Source: Heterotrichella gracilis (Eukaryota; Sar; Xanthophyceae; Tribonematales; Xanthonemataceae). Taken from it: 64,000 nucleotides of DNA. The notes beneath the pieces were generated by a model, which did not search any database, had not been told where the DNA came from, and worked only from the letters and a program-made list of their open reading frames with translations. Shown here one piece after another: positions 34,001 through 44,254 of this stretch. The DNA is taken from NCBI GenBank assembly GCA_032358255.1, contig JAULBX010001114.1:371354-435353 (forward strand). Direction: 5' to 3'. Made by a program: the position numbers and the translations under genes. The first letter of the stretch is position 1. Every line of letters starts with the position of its first letter.

Positions 34001-37000
34001 GATCTGTGTGCCTCCCTGCTTTGTACCAACTATGCAGACCTGTTTTGGTGACCTTACACTAATCTACAATGCCAGGACGGTTGACAGCGTTCACCTGTCA
34101 CAGGTGGAGCGGTTAACCTCGCTGTTGCAGGATGCAGAGACAATTACTCTCACATTGACAGAAACAGTTTCTGAAAAAGACAGGATCAGGGCAGAAACAG
34201 CTGAGAAATTTCAAAAGCTAAACGCTGAGTACGCCTCCCTGGCAGCATCCCTAGAAACAAATGTCAGCAGAATTGAAGAGCTTGAGTCCATGCATACGGA
34301 TAAGGATGACATGATTCTCCAACTGAAGAAAAATCACGACGCTGAGCTGGAAAAACAGGTGTGCACTGCAATTTATCCTGGGCTTACAGCAGTTGGAGAA
34401 TCTGCTATCTAAATCTGCTACCCTGTGGGTATGTTTTAGGTTTGATTGAACGTACTCACAGTAACCATTATAAATATGCAATGCGCTGTATTGCATCATA
34501 ACAAAGGCTGCACACCTTCTGCCAGTCACACCGTGTGTGCGCCTTGAGCGCATATGATGTAATTTCCTGCTATTTGTTAGTTGAAATTCTGTGGTGATGC
34601 ATGGCCCATGCTTGGCACCGACCAATTTTGTACATGCATTCCGTGCAAGTGCAAAATGATATGAAATATTCTGGCAGGATATGCAGCACGCTAAATTGTA
34701 GGTCTTGTTTTCCCGCAGCGACTTGCCCAGAAGGCTTTGGAGAACAATGTCTCGGACCTGGAAGTGGCCATTGCACAAAAGCAAGAGGAGGTTGCAGCCG
34801 CATTGGAGCAGCAGGTTTGTACTAAAACCATTCTCATTCTGTGCCAATGGCAGCATGCATGTAGTGTTGTGTCATGTGTGTACCAGCTAATTTATTTGGC
34901 AAAGCTTGCCTGCAATCATTTTACGAGTCAAGGGGCCCTGCAGGGGACCACTTTGAAGCAGCATGAAGCCCTTCAGCAACAGCTTCGTCTCAACCAGGAT
35001 GCTAAGAATGCACTGGAACAGTCTCACAAAGAGGCGCAAGACAATGCGGAGAGGAAACTTGTCAGATTGTCTGAAAGAACCTCAAAGGCGGGTGCCAAGT
35101 CTGTCAGTAACAACCACTTTTTCACTCAGTCTGTAGCAAGTCCCTGTCATTTCTATCAAATGAAGCTATTAAACAACAACGATGCAACTGATCTTCAGTA
35201 ACTACAAAAGCTCAAGTGCAAAAAAGAGGTCAATTCTAGACCTATGTATATTAATTGCTTGACATTTGTGACACATGCAATTGGCCTCATCAAGTCCAGA
35301 GTTCTAACTTCTGCCGTTTGTCTTTTAAAAAGGAATTGACTGAAATAAGGAACAAAGCGCAAACCGACCTGGAGGAGCAGCGCGTCATGGTATGTTTGGA
35401 TGATAGATGTGCTGTATATTATGCTAAACCAGACATGATATCAGATTGCAAAATCACCTTACTGTGTGGATTTCTGCTTTGTTTCTCCCAGCTTAGGGCA
35501 GCTGATCCGATGTCATGTTGCGTGTCATGCCTTGATGGGGTGCCATGGCTCATCTCTTCTAAGCTGCAGAACACCTCCAAGGTAACTGCTCGATCAGGCA
35601 TAACAATCTTGGTGTCCTGCAGTTTGAAACACGCCTTCAGAAACTTGAAGCAGAGAAGTCGGCTTTTGCAGAAAAATGCCGCTTATACCAACAGAAAAAT
35701 GACCGCCTTGAGACCAACGTTCAGAGCCACCAGGTAAATGACTTGAATTATATTATCAATATTCAATTCATTTATTTTATATGAATTCATATCAATGATA
35801 ATTGGATTATACCATTTATTATGCTTGAGTTTCCCAGGAAAAATGGGACCTACTTTTGGCAGAGCACGAGAAGAACTTGAAGCTACAGGCAAGCTATTTG
35901 AACGAGAGATCGTCATCACATGGTGAGTACTCAGCTGCTTCTCCCAATGCTGTTGCAGGATGCATGTGCAATTTTTCTCTCTCACACACACAACAAGCTT
36001 GTGTGCCATATCGGATCAATTAAACACTACCTCAGACCCACTCTCGCCCCAAATAAGTCACGACTTTGCCATCATCACAGAGGGTGAAGTACTTGCCCTG
36101 AGGGCAAGAGTAGAAGTGCTGACAATGCAGCTTCAAGAACGGACGGACAAAGTTCAATTAAATCTTGACAAGACAGAAATCTTACAGCGGCAAGTGGATG
36201 ACCTGCAGCAATTCCAGGTATGGTGTGTTTATCCCTGGGGACAGGCGGTGGGCAGGGTGAACAACAGCTGACGATGCAGGTGTTGCATGCCATGATTTGG
36301 GCTAGTTGCATGTCATGATGGGCTGCCTTGGTTTAGCTCCAGTCAGATCAGGTAGTTTGGGATGCCACACTGGTGGACCTGCAGCAATTTCAGGTATGCT
36401 AGTACAAGGTCTCATCCATAAACATGCTTTGCTCTGTGTAACTTGCTGCCAGCGGTTGTTTACCAACTGTGTAAATCAGATGCTGAGCAAGTAATAGTAT
36501 ATCTCTGAAATAGTACTTCATAGTTATTTATTTGGGTGCAGAGTCAGCTCATCAACGAGCACAAGTCCAAGCTAGCTGAAGAAAAGGCACAAATGCAACT
36601 TGACAAAGAGACAGCGGTTGCTGCACAAATAGCAGGTACCAATGACTGACTGCCTAGTAGTGGTTATTTAGTTAAAATTTACTTGCTTCTTACCACCCCG
36701 GCTATTGTTTTACCCTCTGAGTCAGATGTGAAGCTGGCAGCCACTGCGACTGAAATCAATACCTTGCCTATAAACTTACAAACCCAACATCAATCAACCT
36801 ATTAACAAAGAGTGTTGTGCACAGATGCGCAGGCCGCTCTCAGGACAAAAGAAATTCAAATGGAATCGCTGGCAGCATCTCTGGATGGCCTCAAGCAAAC
36901 ACTTGTCACTACTGAGTGCAACCATGCCAAAGTCCTGCAGCAGCATGCGCAAACCATTGCAGCCCTTGAGCAACAGCTAAACAACTCGCCGCAGCCCAAC

Positions 37001-38747
37001 AAAGTTGATACAGCCACCAGTCCCATGCCTTGCGCCATCAGCGAGAACCCCACACTCGCCCTTGGTGACCCTGGAGATGATGACAGGTCACAGCATGTGC
37101 ACATGCAAGCTTCACCGCTGCTCCAAATTGCCCACATTACTGTCACCAATGAAGTCACGCCTGCTGGAGCCCATCCCGCTGCTGGAAGTGCCGAGCAGCC
37201 TGGTATTAAAGGACGTGCAGTGCCAACATTGCCCACCAGCACAGCCAATGACCATGGCCAAGGCAGCTCAAAGCCTGCAGCAGCTGTTGAGGCCCCAAGC
37301 CTTACAATGGCACCTCTTGACCACCCAGGTCAGAGGTCACCACCCAGGGGAGCCAGTGTTCTACCATCAGATGTGAAGCAGGGTGTGACAGTCACGGTGA
37401 CTGAAATCAAGGCCGTGCGTACCAATCTTGACAGCACAACGCAAGCTGCAGAAGCCCCATCAAGCAGCATTCAAAGGCCTCCTGGACCAAGCATTGCGGC
37501 ACTGCAGGTAAATGAGTGTTACCGCAAAGGACTGCATTTTATGTGAGACTTCAAAGGTCACTTCCTCCATATAGAATAGACTGTATCTAGGAAACATAAA
37601 TGCACACTGCTGTCAGCTATGAGCCTCACCTTTTGAAAAGCGCCCATGGTAATGAACTCGGTGGGTACCAGTACGTAACATTTGCCCTCAGGGTCATCCA
37701 TGGCATGCACGCACATTTTGTTGGCAACTTCTCCTGTACAACGCGCCTGTCAGGTGTTCAGGAAAGGGCTGCAGCGCCATGTCGCATTTTCCATGCTAGC
37801 CCATTTGTGATTCCGTATTTTAATATGTTGACTTGATGACTTGCAACATGGGGTGCACGCCGTGCGCAGGTGCTTGCTGCACGTGCACCTACACGGACCA
37901 GAGCCACAAGGAGTCAACTGAATCAGGGCTCGCAGCCAGGTCCTGCTGAAGCTCCAAGCGTCGAGCCCCCGCAGGTACAACATTTGAAATATCAATGACA
38001 TGTTACTGCAGCCATATAATAGGAGCGCCACGTCGCATAATGCTTAATTTTTTTTTTTTATCTTGCTCTTTCTTTGTTGAGAAATCAAAGAGATTTTCCT
38101 GCATGTTTTCCATGCTGGCACATTCAATGAGTCTATTTAGCATCATACGGTACAGATGATTCCAAAGGTTATTCTGTTGACACAGGGACTTGCAACATGG
38201 GGTGCACGCCGTGCGCAGGTGCTTGCTGCAAGTGCCCCTACACGGACCAAAGCCACAAGGAGTAAACTGAATCAGGGCTCGGAGCCTGCTGAAGCTCCAA
38301 GCGTCAAGCCCTCGCAGGTACAACCTTTGGAAGATCAATGACTTGTTACCGCAGCCAGTTTATTACTGCAGCCAGTATATTCTTAATACCATCTTGTGCT
38401 GCACAGCTGAAAATCACTGTGCCAATTGCTGCAGCGACTCAGCCATATGTACACGTGATCTACGTTAATTGCTCACATTTGGCATGACTGCGCAGGTGGA
38501 GTTCCGCACTGCTACACAAGCCAAAGCAGCTGGGAGCCACCCTGAAAAGAAGTCAAGATTGGCAACCATGTCTGCACAGACCACTAGTGGGGTGGGCGAT
38601 GGACGATCCGGGAAGAGAAAGGCTGCGGCATCTACGGCCAAGTCAAAGCGTGGCCATGCCAAAAAGAGCAAAACTGACAAGCAAATACCACGCGCTGCGG
38701 CAGCATTTGATGTGTTTGGCAACATATGTAACTATCACTACTCCTGA
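31076..38747 (+). CDS. Long coiled-coil protein, ZYP1/SYCP1-like synaptonemal transverse filament candidate
   Basis: About 960 residues in 21 exons: 31076-31184, 31437-31486, 31643-31745, 31854-31958, 32224-32282, 32568-32634, 33256-33353, 33437-33490, 33765-33971, 34104-34358, 34719-34814, 34944-~35090, 35333-35389, 35623-35733, 35838-35922, 36081-36217, 36542-36635, 36825-37507, 37870-37974, 38219-38317, 38496-38747 (TGA 38745-38747). Seen: a short non-coiled head, about 550 residues of heptad coiled coil, a Ser/Thr/Pro-rich low-complexity tail in exon 18, and a basic Lys/Arg-rich C-terminus (SGKRKAAASTAKSKRGHAKK). Architecture and the head region (KFAEEQQTNRVNVE then LKSAYNDEKVENSNL) resemble plant ZYP1, the meiotic chromosome zipper protein. 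Coiled coils converge easily, so this is a moderate call; a Golgi or centrosomal coiled-coil protein is possible. The donor of exon 12 is unclear: AAG|GC would be a GC-AG intron. Confidence 0.55.
32709..32942 (-). mobile_element. tRNA-related SINE-like element, family A
   Basis: On the minus strand the element starts near 32942, contains an exact RNA polymerase III B box (GGTTCGAATCC, 32923-32933 reversed) within a tRNA T-arm-like context, runs about 200 bases, and ends with GCTAACCTGGCTTCAAAGCT and a (TACT)n tail. The exact 13-base TCCCTATACGTAA flanks it (32696-32708 and 32943-32955). No A box precedes the B box, so the copy is probably 5'-truncated. It lies in an intron of the coiled-coil gene. 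Confidence 0.78.
36370..36397 (+). pseudogene. Partial copy of exon 16 donor edge
   Basis: GACCTGCAGCAATTTCAGGT repeats the last bases of exon 16 and its donor (GACCTGCAGCAATTCCAGGT, ending at 36219). The copy lies about 180 bases downstream in the same intron. Confidence 0.6.
37840..38370 (+). repeat. Tandem exon duplication in the ZYP1-like gene
   Basis: Exons 37870-37974 (105 bases) and 38219-38317 (99 bases) are near copies, both phase 0 at each end, encoding APTRTRATRSQLNQGSQP and APTRTKATRSKLNQGSEP versions of one segment. The upstream intron (ACTTGCAACATGGGGTGCAC) and downstream intron (GGTACAAC, ATCAATGAC, TGTTAC, CGCAGCC) are also duplicated; the unit is about 345 bases. Both exons keep good splice sites and open frames. 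Confidence 0.85.
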
Positions 38748-40475
38748 AGCGCATGCGCGAAGAAAACTTTGCCACATCCTGAAGCGCATGCTGCCCATCA
38801 CCATATACCTGCTGCAAAACTTTTTAGGACAGCACCTTTGTCAACATCCAGTATTTCGCGGGTCAGTTGATTACAAAAACAGGTGGCTAGTGACTTGTCC
38901 TACTGTCTTGACATCACAGCCAGTCAACAATCAACACTAAACCGCCAGCACTTCGGTATGAGAAGGCAGCAAACACTCACTAATCAACTTTACTCACACT
39001 AACAACTCACATGACACTTCAAACTGGACACACAGGCATGCATTCAATGGAATGGAATGGAATGGAATGCCCAAAATAATAACAACGGCAATGCTATTTA
39101 TAAATAGCCTGCGCTTCATAGCACAAACATTTAGCAACTGGCCTGGTCCTAGCTCATTCCCAGCCTGAAAGTACAGGGACAGGGCATGGACAAGCACTCA
39201 ACATAGACAGGTCCACAGCCTCAGCATGGACAGGTCCAGGGCCTGAGCACTTCCAAACACTCAGTACTGACTGAATAATACTAACATTACAACTCATGTC
39301 ACTACCATCCAATGACTAATCATATAGTCTTGCGCCACATTCATCAAATCTTGGTCAACATGTCAACATGTGCAATTGCCATTGCAATCCAGGTCTGGCA
39401 TACAGCCTCAATTCTTGTCAATTAACTTCAAACTGTCATCATATGTCTTGCAATAAGGCAGTGAATCAGCTGTTCAACCACGCAATGTACTCATTGACAA
39501 CGCAGGCATTAGCTGTTCAATGCACACATGGTACTGTCACAACTGTGAAGATACTTTGTAAATTGTACCAGCGTATGTACTGTGAAGGTCTGATTGACTC
39601 AATCCTGAGAGGGATGTGTATTGCGTCACCAAATGTATTGATTGATCTGCGTCTACAATGTAACATAAGTTTACAATGAATCAGGCTTGGTTGAGGCTCT
39701 TGGGGGGAACAAAGAGGCGCCTAGCAGCACCCCCCTGATACACACCTAGAATAGGCCAACAACAGTAGGCCTTCCTGCAACGCACCTACCTCACGCCTAG
39801 AACTGGCCTGTGGATGTGCCACCGGGAAGACAAGCTACTTTGGGCCTAGTTTCCACACCTAGAACTGATGTGTAAATCCTCTGGACCAGGCCTAGTCACT
39901 GCCACCCCAGGCCTGGGTGCACTGACCTAGAACACCCCTACTGCCTGGCAGGTGCAGCATAGGGCAATACTAGGTGCCTTTTAGCTCAAAAAACCGGGTA
40001 CAGGTGCACACTAGGCCTGTTCTGGTTGTAGTCAGGTAGCATAATATGAGCATGCGCTCCTGCACGAGCTGGTCAGGACCGCAATTATTGAAATCCAATT
40101 ATAACTATGAAATTGGCGCTGGGTGCAAGGGTATACCGGCGTGGCACTGCATTGTTGCCTGCACTAAAGACTTCCACTATCTGTCACGATGTCATTGATG
40201 TCTATAGCAGGAGATCACGCTGTAACCTTGCTGAGACAAGTGTAATGAAATTTTGCTGTAAATATCGTGTGATATAAATTGCGAAAATAACCAGTTGAAA
40301 AACAGTTTGGAAATTCCTACAAGTCTGTACCATACATAATACTGGCTCAATTACTCGTTGCAAAGAGGCATGCTTGGTTGCACTATAAATAAGACTGTGG
40401 AAATGACGAGTTATTTGTTGGAGTCACTTGTAATATCTGTACAGGAGGATTTTCCACAGGCTCACTACAACAACC
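38748..40475. other. Intergenic region between convergent coiled-coil and unrecognised genes
   Basis: The stretch holds two 3' ends. It contains an (AATGG)n microsatellite at 39046-39069 and, at 39740-40020, a CCTAG-rich zone in which CCTAGAA recurs about four times at irregular spacing. No exon chain is visible. Confidence 0.4.
39046..39069. repeat. (AATGG)n microsatellite
   Basis: Nearly five uninterrupted copies of AATGG are present downstream of the coiled-coil gene. Confidence 0.95.
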
Positions 40476-43354
40476 CTAGAGAAGCTTCCTGAACTTGCTC
40501 AACTCCTTGTTCCACCTGACCTTCTGCCCACCAAGGTGCAACACTGCGCCCTTGAGCTTGATGCCGTGCTCCTCCAACTGCTGGTTGGCTGTGTCAACAA
40601 CATTGGTGTATGGCGCAGGCGGGAATGGCAGCCGGATAGCCACCACTGGAGTAGGTTCTCCTGGCGCAGTCAAGGTTGCTAAGGTCAATCTGAATAGACA
40701 GTGTCTTGCACCTGTACGGAAAAATGCATATTTTCAAGGGTCCTTGCAGCATAAAAGAGTGTCGGATTAACTTCTATTACATGGATTAGCGACAGCCAGC
40801 TCAAATTAAACAATCATGATGATGGCCTTGGTAGAACACTCTGTGATCACACATACCTGGAGGAATCATATGCCCAGGCACGGTTGGCGCCATGCTGGTT
40901 TGGTTGGCGTTGGACAATTGACTCAAGTACATGACCTTGACACGTCTGGTAGGCTTTGCTGCAAAAGCAGCGTCATCTGGCATCTGAATTGACACGAAGA
41001 GGTGTTCTAGATCGATATCTGCAAGAGCAGAACAAGAGATCTCCATGAGGTATTGTTGCTGCTAGCTTTTGATCTTCTAAAGATGAGCAAACTGATAAAC
41101 ATGAAGCGTTTCATTCGTAACGGTGATCATGTCTACATGATTAACAGCAGCATACCTGTCAAATTCCGGTCTGTGAGCTTGCCGATCAAATTCCGGTCTG
41201 TTGTCTTACCACCTTGGGCACCACCACGGCACTGCGCAGCCACCATAGTAGAGATTGCATGTGATTGCGCTGCTTTTAGCGCATGGGCGTCTCGCTGAGC
41301 ATCTGTCCATTCTGGTGGGCAGGTGTTGAAGGTCTTCTGCTTGGCACCAAAACAGCACAGCTGTCAAAATACATTCCTTCAACAAGGGCAATCGTGCTTC
41401 CAACCTGCCAGACTGCAAGTGGAAAACGTATGGCACCCCACCCACACACACATACCTTGTAAAGTCGCACAGTTGGTGCAGCCCACCGTTGCGTAGTCTC
41501 AGGTGCATATTTGAAAAGCGAACAGCCGCCAGCTCTTGGAAAAAGTTGGGGGTCAGCACCAACCTGCAAAAATACAGTTTCCTTCTCTCAAATCCAGGGC
41601 ATGATAGGTCAGCAAGACACTGTGCTTGGCGATTTTACTTTACAGATTTACGAACAAGCGTTGAATACACAGAATACTTACGTGCAACCTGGCATGCCAA
41701 GGGTCTTGGAAATGTACATGCCCTCGTTGACCAGGTCGCTGATGGTGTATATCCTGTATGCAAAGGCAAGACTCTCGTACGTCGTCTCTGTGCCATACTC
41801 TTCACATTTTGCTCGCACTCGCCTGCATCACCAAGGTGGAAATGGGTAGGAAATAGCACAGATTTACACATGTGCTAATAGCAAGACTGATGCAGCACAC
41901 AAATTACAAACAAACAAACAAACAAAAGGCATTCCTAGCCGTCATCGGCTTACGGCCTTGATGCAGCACACTGTGAAGTTTTGACTTTAATTGCATTAGC
42001 ATGCCAAGGGTTAAATTTTACAGAATGAAACACACTTACGTCATCCAATTGGCTAGCATGTGGTTTTTCCGGTATTCTTCACATCTTGGAAAGCCAACCA
42101 TTCCATGTTGATGTCGTATGCACTTGACAGGATCCAGCTCGTCGACAAGCAGTGACATGAACCCATGAGCCATGTAGTCCCGTGCCACCACTTCACATAA
42201 GGCCAAGGCCAGTGGGGGCATTTGATGGTTGTTGAAGTAGTCTGACTTGATGCAGAAATATGCGAAGACATAGTCCTTGTATGTTGTGGAAAGGGCTGCA
42301 TACAGAAGGACAGGCACTATGTTCAATTGTCCAATCCAGATACGGAAAACAACATAATATTATCCAATCTGCCAATTGCAATGCAAGAACATGCAAATAA
42401 AGGTACTAATAAATACCTTGATTGATTCTGTCCAGCAGCTCTAGTGTCTCAAGTGAGGCTGATTCATCTAGACGATAGCTACATACAGATCTCATCATTG
42501 CCTTTTTCTGACTTGACGTGCGCTTGGTGTCGTTGTAGATGTCAGCGGCTGAGTAATATGTCTTTGTCTCATGGATCATCTTCCACTCGGGGCCCGCTGC
42601 AGCACCACACATTGTAAGTGGCATGAATGTCATGATCAGGCATTCAAATGCCTGCTACTAGTCCAAATCATGCTGCAGTACCAAATGCATGCTGCAGTAC
42701 CAGATGCATGCTGCAGTACCACACCAGACCCAGAAATTCCTACCTCTAGAAAAGAGCTGTGGGTCACTGATGTCAATGTCGTCAACCCGGCACTGAACCT
42801 CAGTCACCCCATGAAGGTCGGTCACACGCAGTTTTGGCAGACTGAGTGTGGGCTCAACCAAGGTGTCACATGGTGCAGGTGGCAGTAACTGCTCAAGCCT
42901 CTGAATCGCCTCTCTCACTTGTCTCCTCTGCAATAAACACCCACTACTTAAAATAACAGTCACTGTGCTGCACCCAGTGGGCTACGTGAAAGACAAGGCA
43001 CCACTCTCGAGGTGACAACCATTGGCTGACCAGGTTTTTATGCATTGTCTGGATACCGTGACAGTGAAACAGTGTGCAAGGCGTACCTTATGCTGGGTCA
43101 TTTCTGTGTGTTCAAAATCTTCTAATACCTCCTCGAGGTCCTCCAGTAGCTTGGCAGCGCATAATTTTCTCTGCATGGCAAGGTAAAACGTCAAGTTCGC
43201 AAGTTTGACGTAGGTTGGGAGGAGATCTAAGCATGCCCACGAAGTTGGCACGCCCACAATGTGCATCAGTGTTTTTAAAACAATGTGCTGGGTATTCGCT
43301 ACGCACCTTGCCAAGACACCCAACGGGAGCCCTCGCTGACAACGCCAGCGTCAT
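40476..43354 (-). CDS. Unrecognised protein, ten exons
   Basis: I do not recognise the family. Phase-compatible exons: 43307-43354, 43087-43170, 42744-42927, 42417-42596, 42040-42295, 41682-41822, 41456-41563, ~41237-41414, 40857-41018, 40476-40711 (TAG 40476-40478), about 470 residues. Seen: a short charged helical N-terminal part (LLEDLEEVLEDFEHTEMTQH), a mixed globular middle (ALCEVVARDYMAHGFMSLLV; FFQELAAVRFSNMHLRLRNG) and a C-terminal region ending KLKGAVLHLGGQKVRWNKELSKFRKLL in the direction of the stop. There is no signal peptide, membrane span or familiar motif. Exon 8 is the weak point: its phase-compatible frame is Cys/Trp-rich, while another frame (GSTIALVEGMYFDSCAVLVP) looks more protein-like. 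Upstream exons beyond 43354 are possible, so the start is provisional. Confidence 0.55.
41901..41958 (-). mobile_element. Short SINE-like insertion, family B
   Basis: Read on the minus strand, AGGCCGTAAGCCGATGACGG leads through CTAGGAATGCC into (TTTG)n. The exact 13-base TGATGCAGCACAC flanks it (41888-41900 and 41959-41971). Core and tail match the element at 5366-5428. Confidence 0.75.
42671..42727. repeat. 19-bp tandem repeat, three copies
   Basis: TGCTGCAGTACCA followed by A/GATGCA repeats three times with period 19 bases (starts at 42671, 42690, 42709), in an intron of the unrecognised gene. Confidence 0.9.
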
Positions 43355-44254
43355 GGGTGCAAGAAGGGCACCCAGCCCTTGCACAAGCTGTTGTCAACAG
43401 GATTCTGAGTCAGGCTGACCCAACACTTGGCACCAGTTTCAAAACCCAAACAGCAGGTATCAGGTACAGGACTGAGGAACACACGGACTGGATGTTGGCC
43501 CTGACTCGAGAAGAACTCTCACGAGTGGGTTGTCCAGCAGCGAACTAGTGGTGGTGCGCATCAGTGTGCAGTTGCCATACCCATAGGCTGTGGACGCTCA
43601 CGCAACGCTACCGAGCAACGTCCAAGTTCAAAGAATGCACATGAAAGTACTGGCAAAGCATGGCACCATGTGGCTTTTTATTGGCTATGTTGAAGGCTAT
43701 AAACTCTGACTGTCGTACGCCCATTCAAAAGATCATCTTGCGCTGCATCTTGCAGTTTCGGGGCGGGTGCACTGTACCCGCCTCGAGGGTTCTAATGAAC
43801 CCTTCTTCAGGGATAGTGCAAATAAATGCAATTCTTGTTACAGGCATGAGTGCAACATACAACCATGGGGTGCGGGTGCCACATGATCCATATCTTCTTT
43901 TTGTGTTTGTTACAGTTTGACGTGTAGATGTTACAGGCATGCGCACTCACTCGTGTCCAGCAATGAATACACCATTTCTAATTTGTGATTAAAATAATCC
44001 ACTGCCAGATGAATTACCCTACCATCCATTTCAAAACTTTGCACTGAAGGTATATTTAGCTTCAAATGCCTTATCACCTGACTGTGCATCCCCCCCCTGA
44101 TATACAAGATTCGAAACTATGAGGTAAATTGGACCACCCTTCAACAATGTAGTGACATAGAAGCAATTCCTGAGTTGCAAAACATCAAACACTGCTACTT
44201 TTTCACTTGGGCACAGTGACTTTATTTTTGGATGATCGAATCTGCTTTGGATGA
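43355..44254. other. Region between SECA2 3' end and unrecognised gene
   Basis: It contains the SECA2 3' untranslated region, presumably the promoter of the unrecognised gene, two adjacent small inverted repeats at 43762-43803, and a 13-base direct repeat (TGTTACAGGCATG) at 43836-43848 and 43929-43941. Open frames on either strand here do not form an exon chain. Confidence 0.4.
43762..43803. repeat. Two adjacent small hairpins
   Basis: GGCGGGT (43762-43768) pairs with ACCCGCC (43776-43782), and AGGGTTC (43786-43792) pairs with GAACCCT (43797-43803). Both stems are perfect, separated by three bases. The role is unknown. Confidence 0.8.

Noticed and set aside
43285-43548. Plus-strand open frame of 87 codons with protein-like composition
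   Set aside because: No splice-compatible partner exons, no family recognised, and it overlaps the first exon of the minus-strand gene.
43725-43946. Minus-strand 73-codon open frame upstream of the unrecognised gene
   Set aside because: It crosses the double hairpin and direct repeat and has no exon context; more likely repeat-derived.
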